A stretch of 11,743 nt of DNA from Desulfovibrio sp. UBA2564 (GTDB taxonomy: Bacteria; Desulfobacterota; Desulfovibrionia; Desulfovibrionales; Desulfovibrionaceae), in the NCBI GenBank assembly GCA_002340305.1, contig DDLU01000073.1, positions 1 to 11,743 of the forward strand, in the 5' to 3' direction. Below the pieces are notes generated by a model. That model did not search any database. It saw only the letters and a program-made list of their open reading frames with translations, and had not been told where the DNA came from. This document shows, piece after piece, positions 11,737 to 11,743 of this stretch. Positions within the stretch are counted from its first letter, which is position 1. Each line of letters starts with the position of its first letter. Both the position numbers and the translations under genes were made by a program.

Positions 11737-11743
11737 GAAATCA

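Noticed and set aside
11595..11743. tRNA-like or structured RNA gene at the right edge, suggested by several stems
   Set aside because: The stems do not form a cloverleaf and there is no T-loop or acceptor consensus. The head/tail match with the element at 10566 explains the structure better.

Overview
The window looks like a chromosomal segment of a Gram-negative dissimilatory sulfate reducer of the Desulfovibrio group (Desulfovibrionaceae), probably a moderate-GC, Maridesulfovibrio-like lineage. The main evidence is a textbook DsrC with both C-terminal redox cysteines. Support comes from lipopolysaccharide genes (kdsB, waaA, lpxB), lipoproteins and a PaaK-type ligase of a kind common in these bacteria. 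The lineage assignment is inference from protein content only.

Layout, left to right. (1) 1-3591, minus strand: a compact cell-envelope operon transcribed HD-domain hydrolase -> ddl -> waaA (kdtA) -> kdsB. It supplies D-Ala-D-Ala for peptidoglycan, CMP-Kdo, and Kdo transfer to lipid A; kdsB runs off the left edge. (2) 3592-4501: a terminator, a small minus-strand gene of unknown function (93 aa) with a probable overlapping 42-aa gene after it, then about 400 bp of non-coding DNA carrying the dsrC promoter region and several inverted repeats. (3) 4502-4922: dsrC with a perfect Shine-Dalgarno and two tandem hairpins behind it, the second a strong intrinsic terminator. (4) 5086-5948: a two-gene unit, an ImmA/IrrE-type metallopeptidase and a two-helix membrane protein overlapping by one base, with no repressor gene beside it. 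This is the most accessory-looking part of the window. (5) 5970-7843, minus strand: lpxB followed by an uncharacterised lipoprotein. (6) 8058-8379: a small helical protein (86 aa) with a strong terminator. (7) 8378-9160, minus: prepilin peptidase. (8) 9269-10558, plus: PaaK-family CoA ligase. (9) 10566-11743: a ZnuA/TroA-like lipoprotein gene on the minus strand, flanked by two inverted copies of a hairpin-forming intergenic element.

How the genes work together: two separate blocks build the outer envelope (Kdo/D-Ala-D-Ala and lipid A disaccharide). dsrC is a stand-alone, apparently highly expressed respiratory gene set between them. No tRNA, rRNA, CRISPR array, insertion sequence or prophage was recognised. 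The best candidates for something undescribed are the peptidase/membrane-protein pair, the structured leader and tail of dsrC, the hidden 42-aa gene, and the substrate-binding protein that appears to have lost its metal ligands between two repeat copies.
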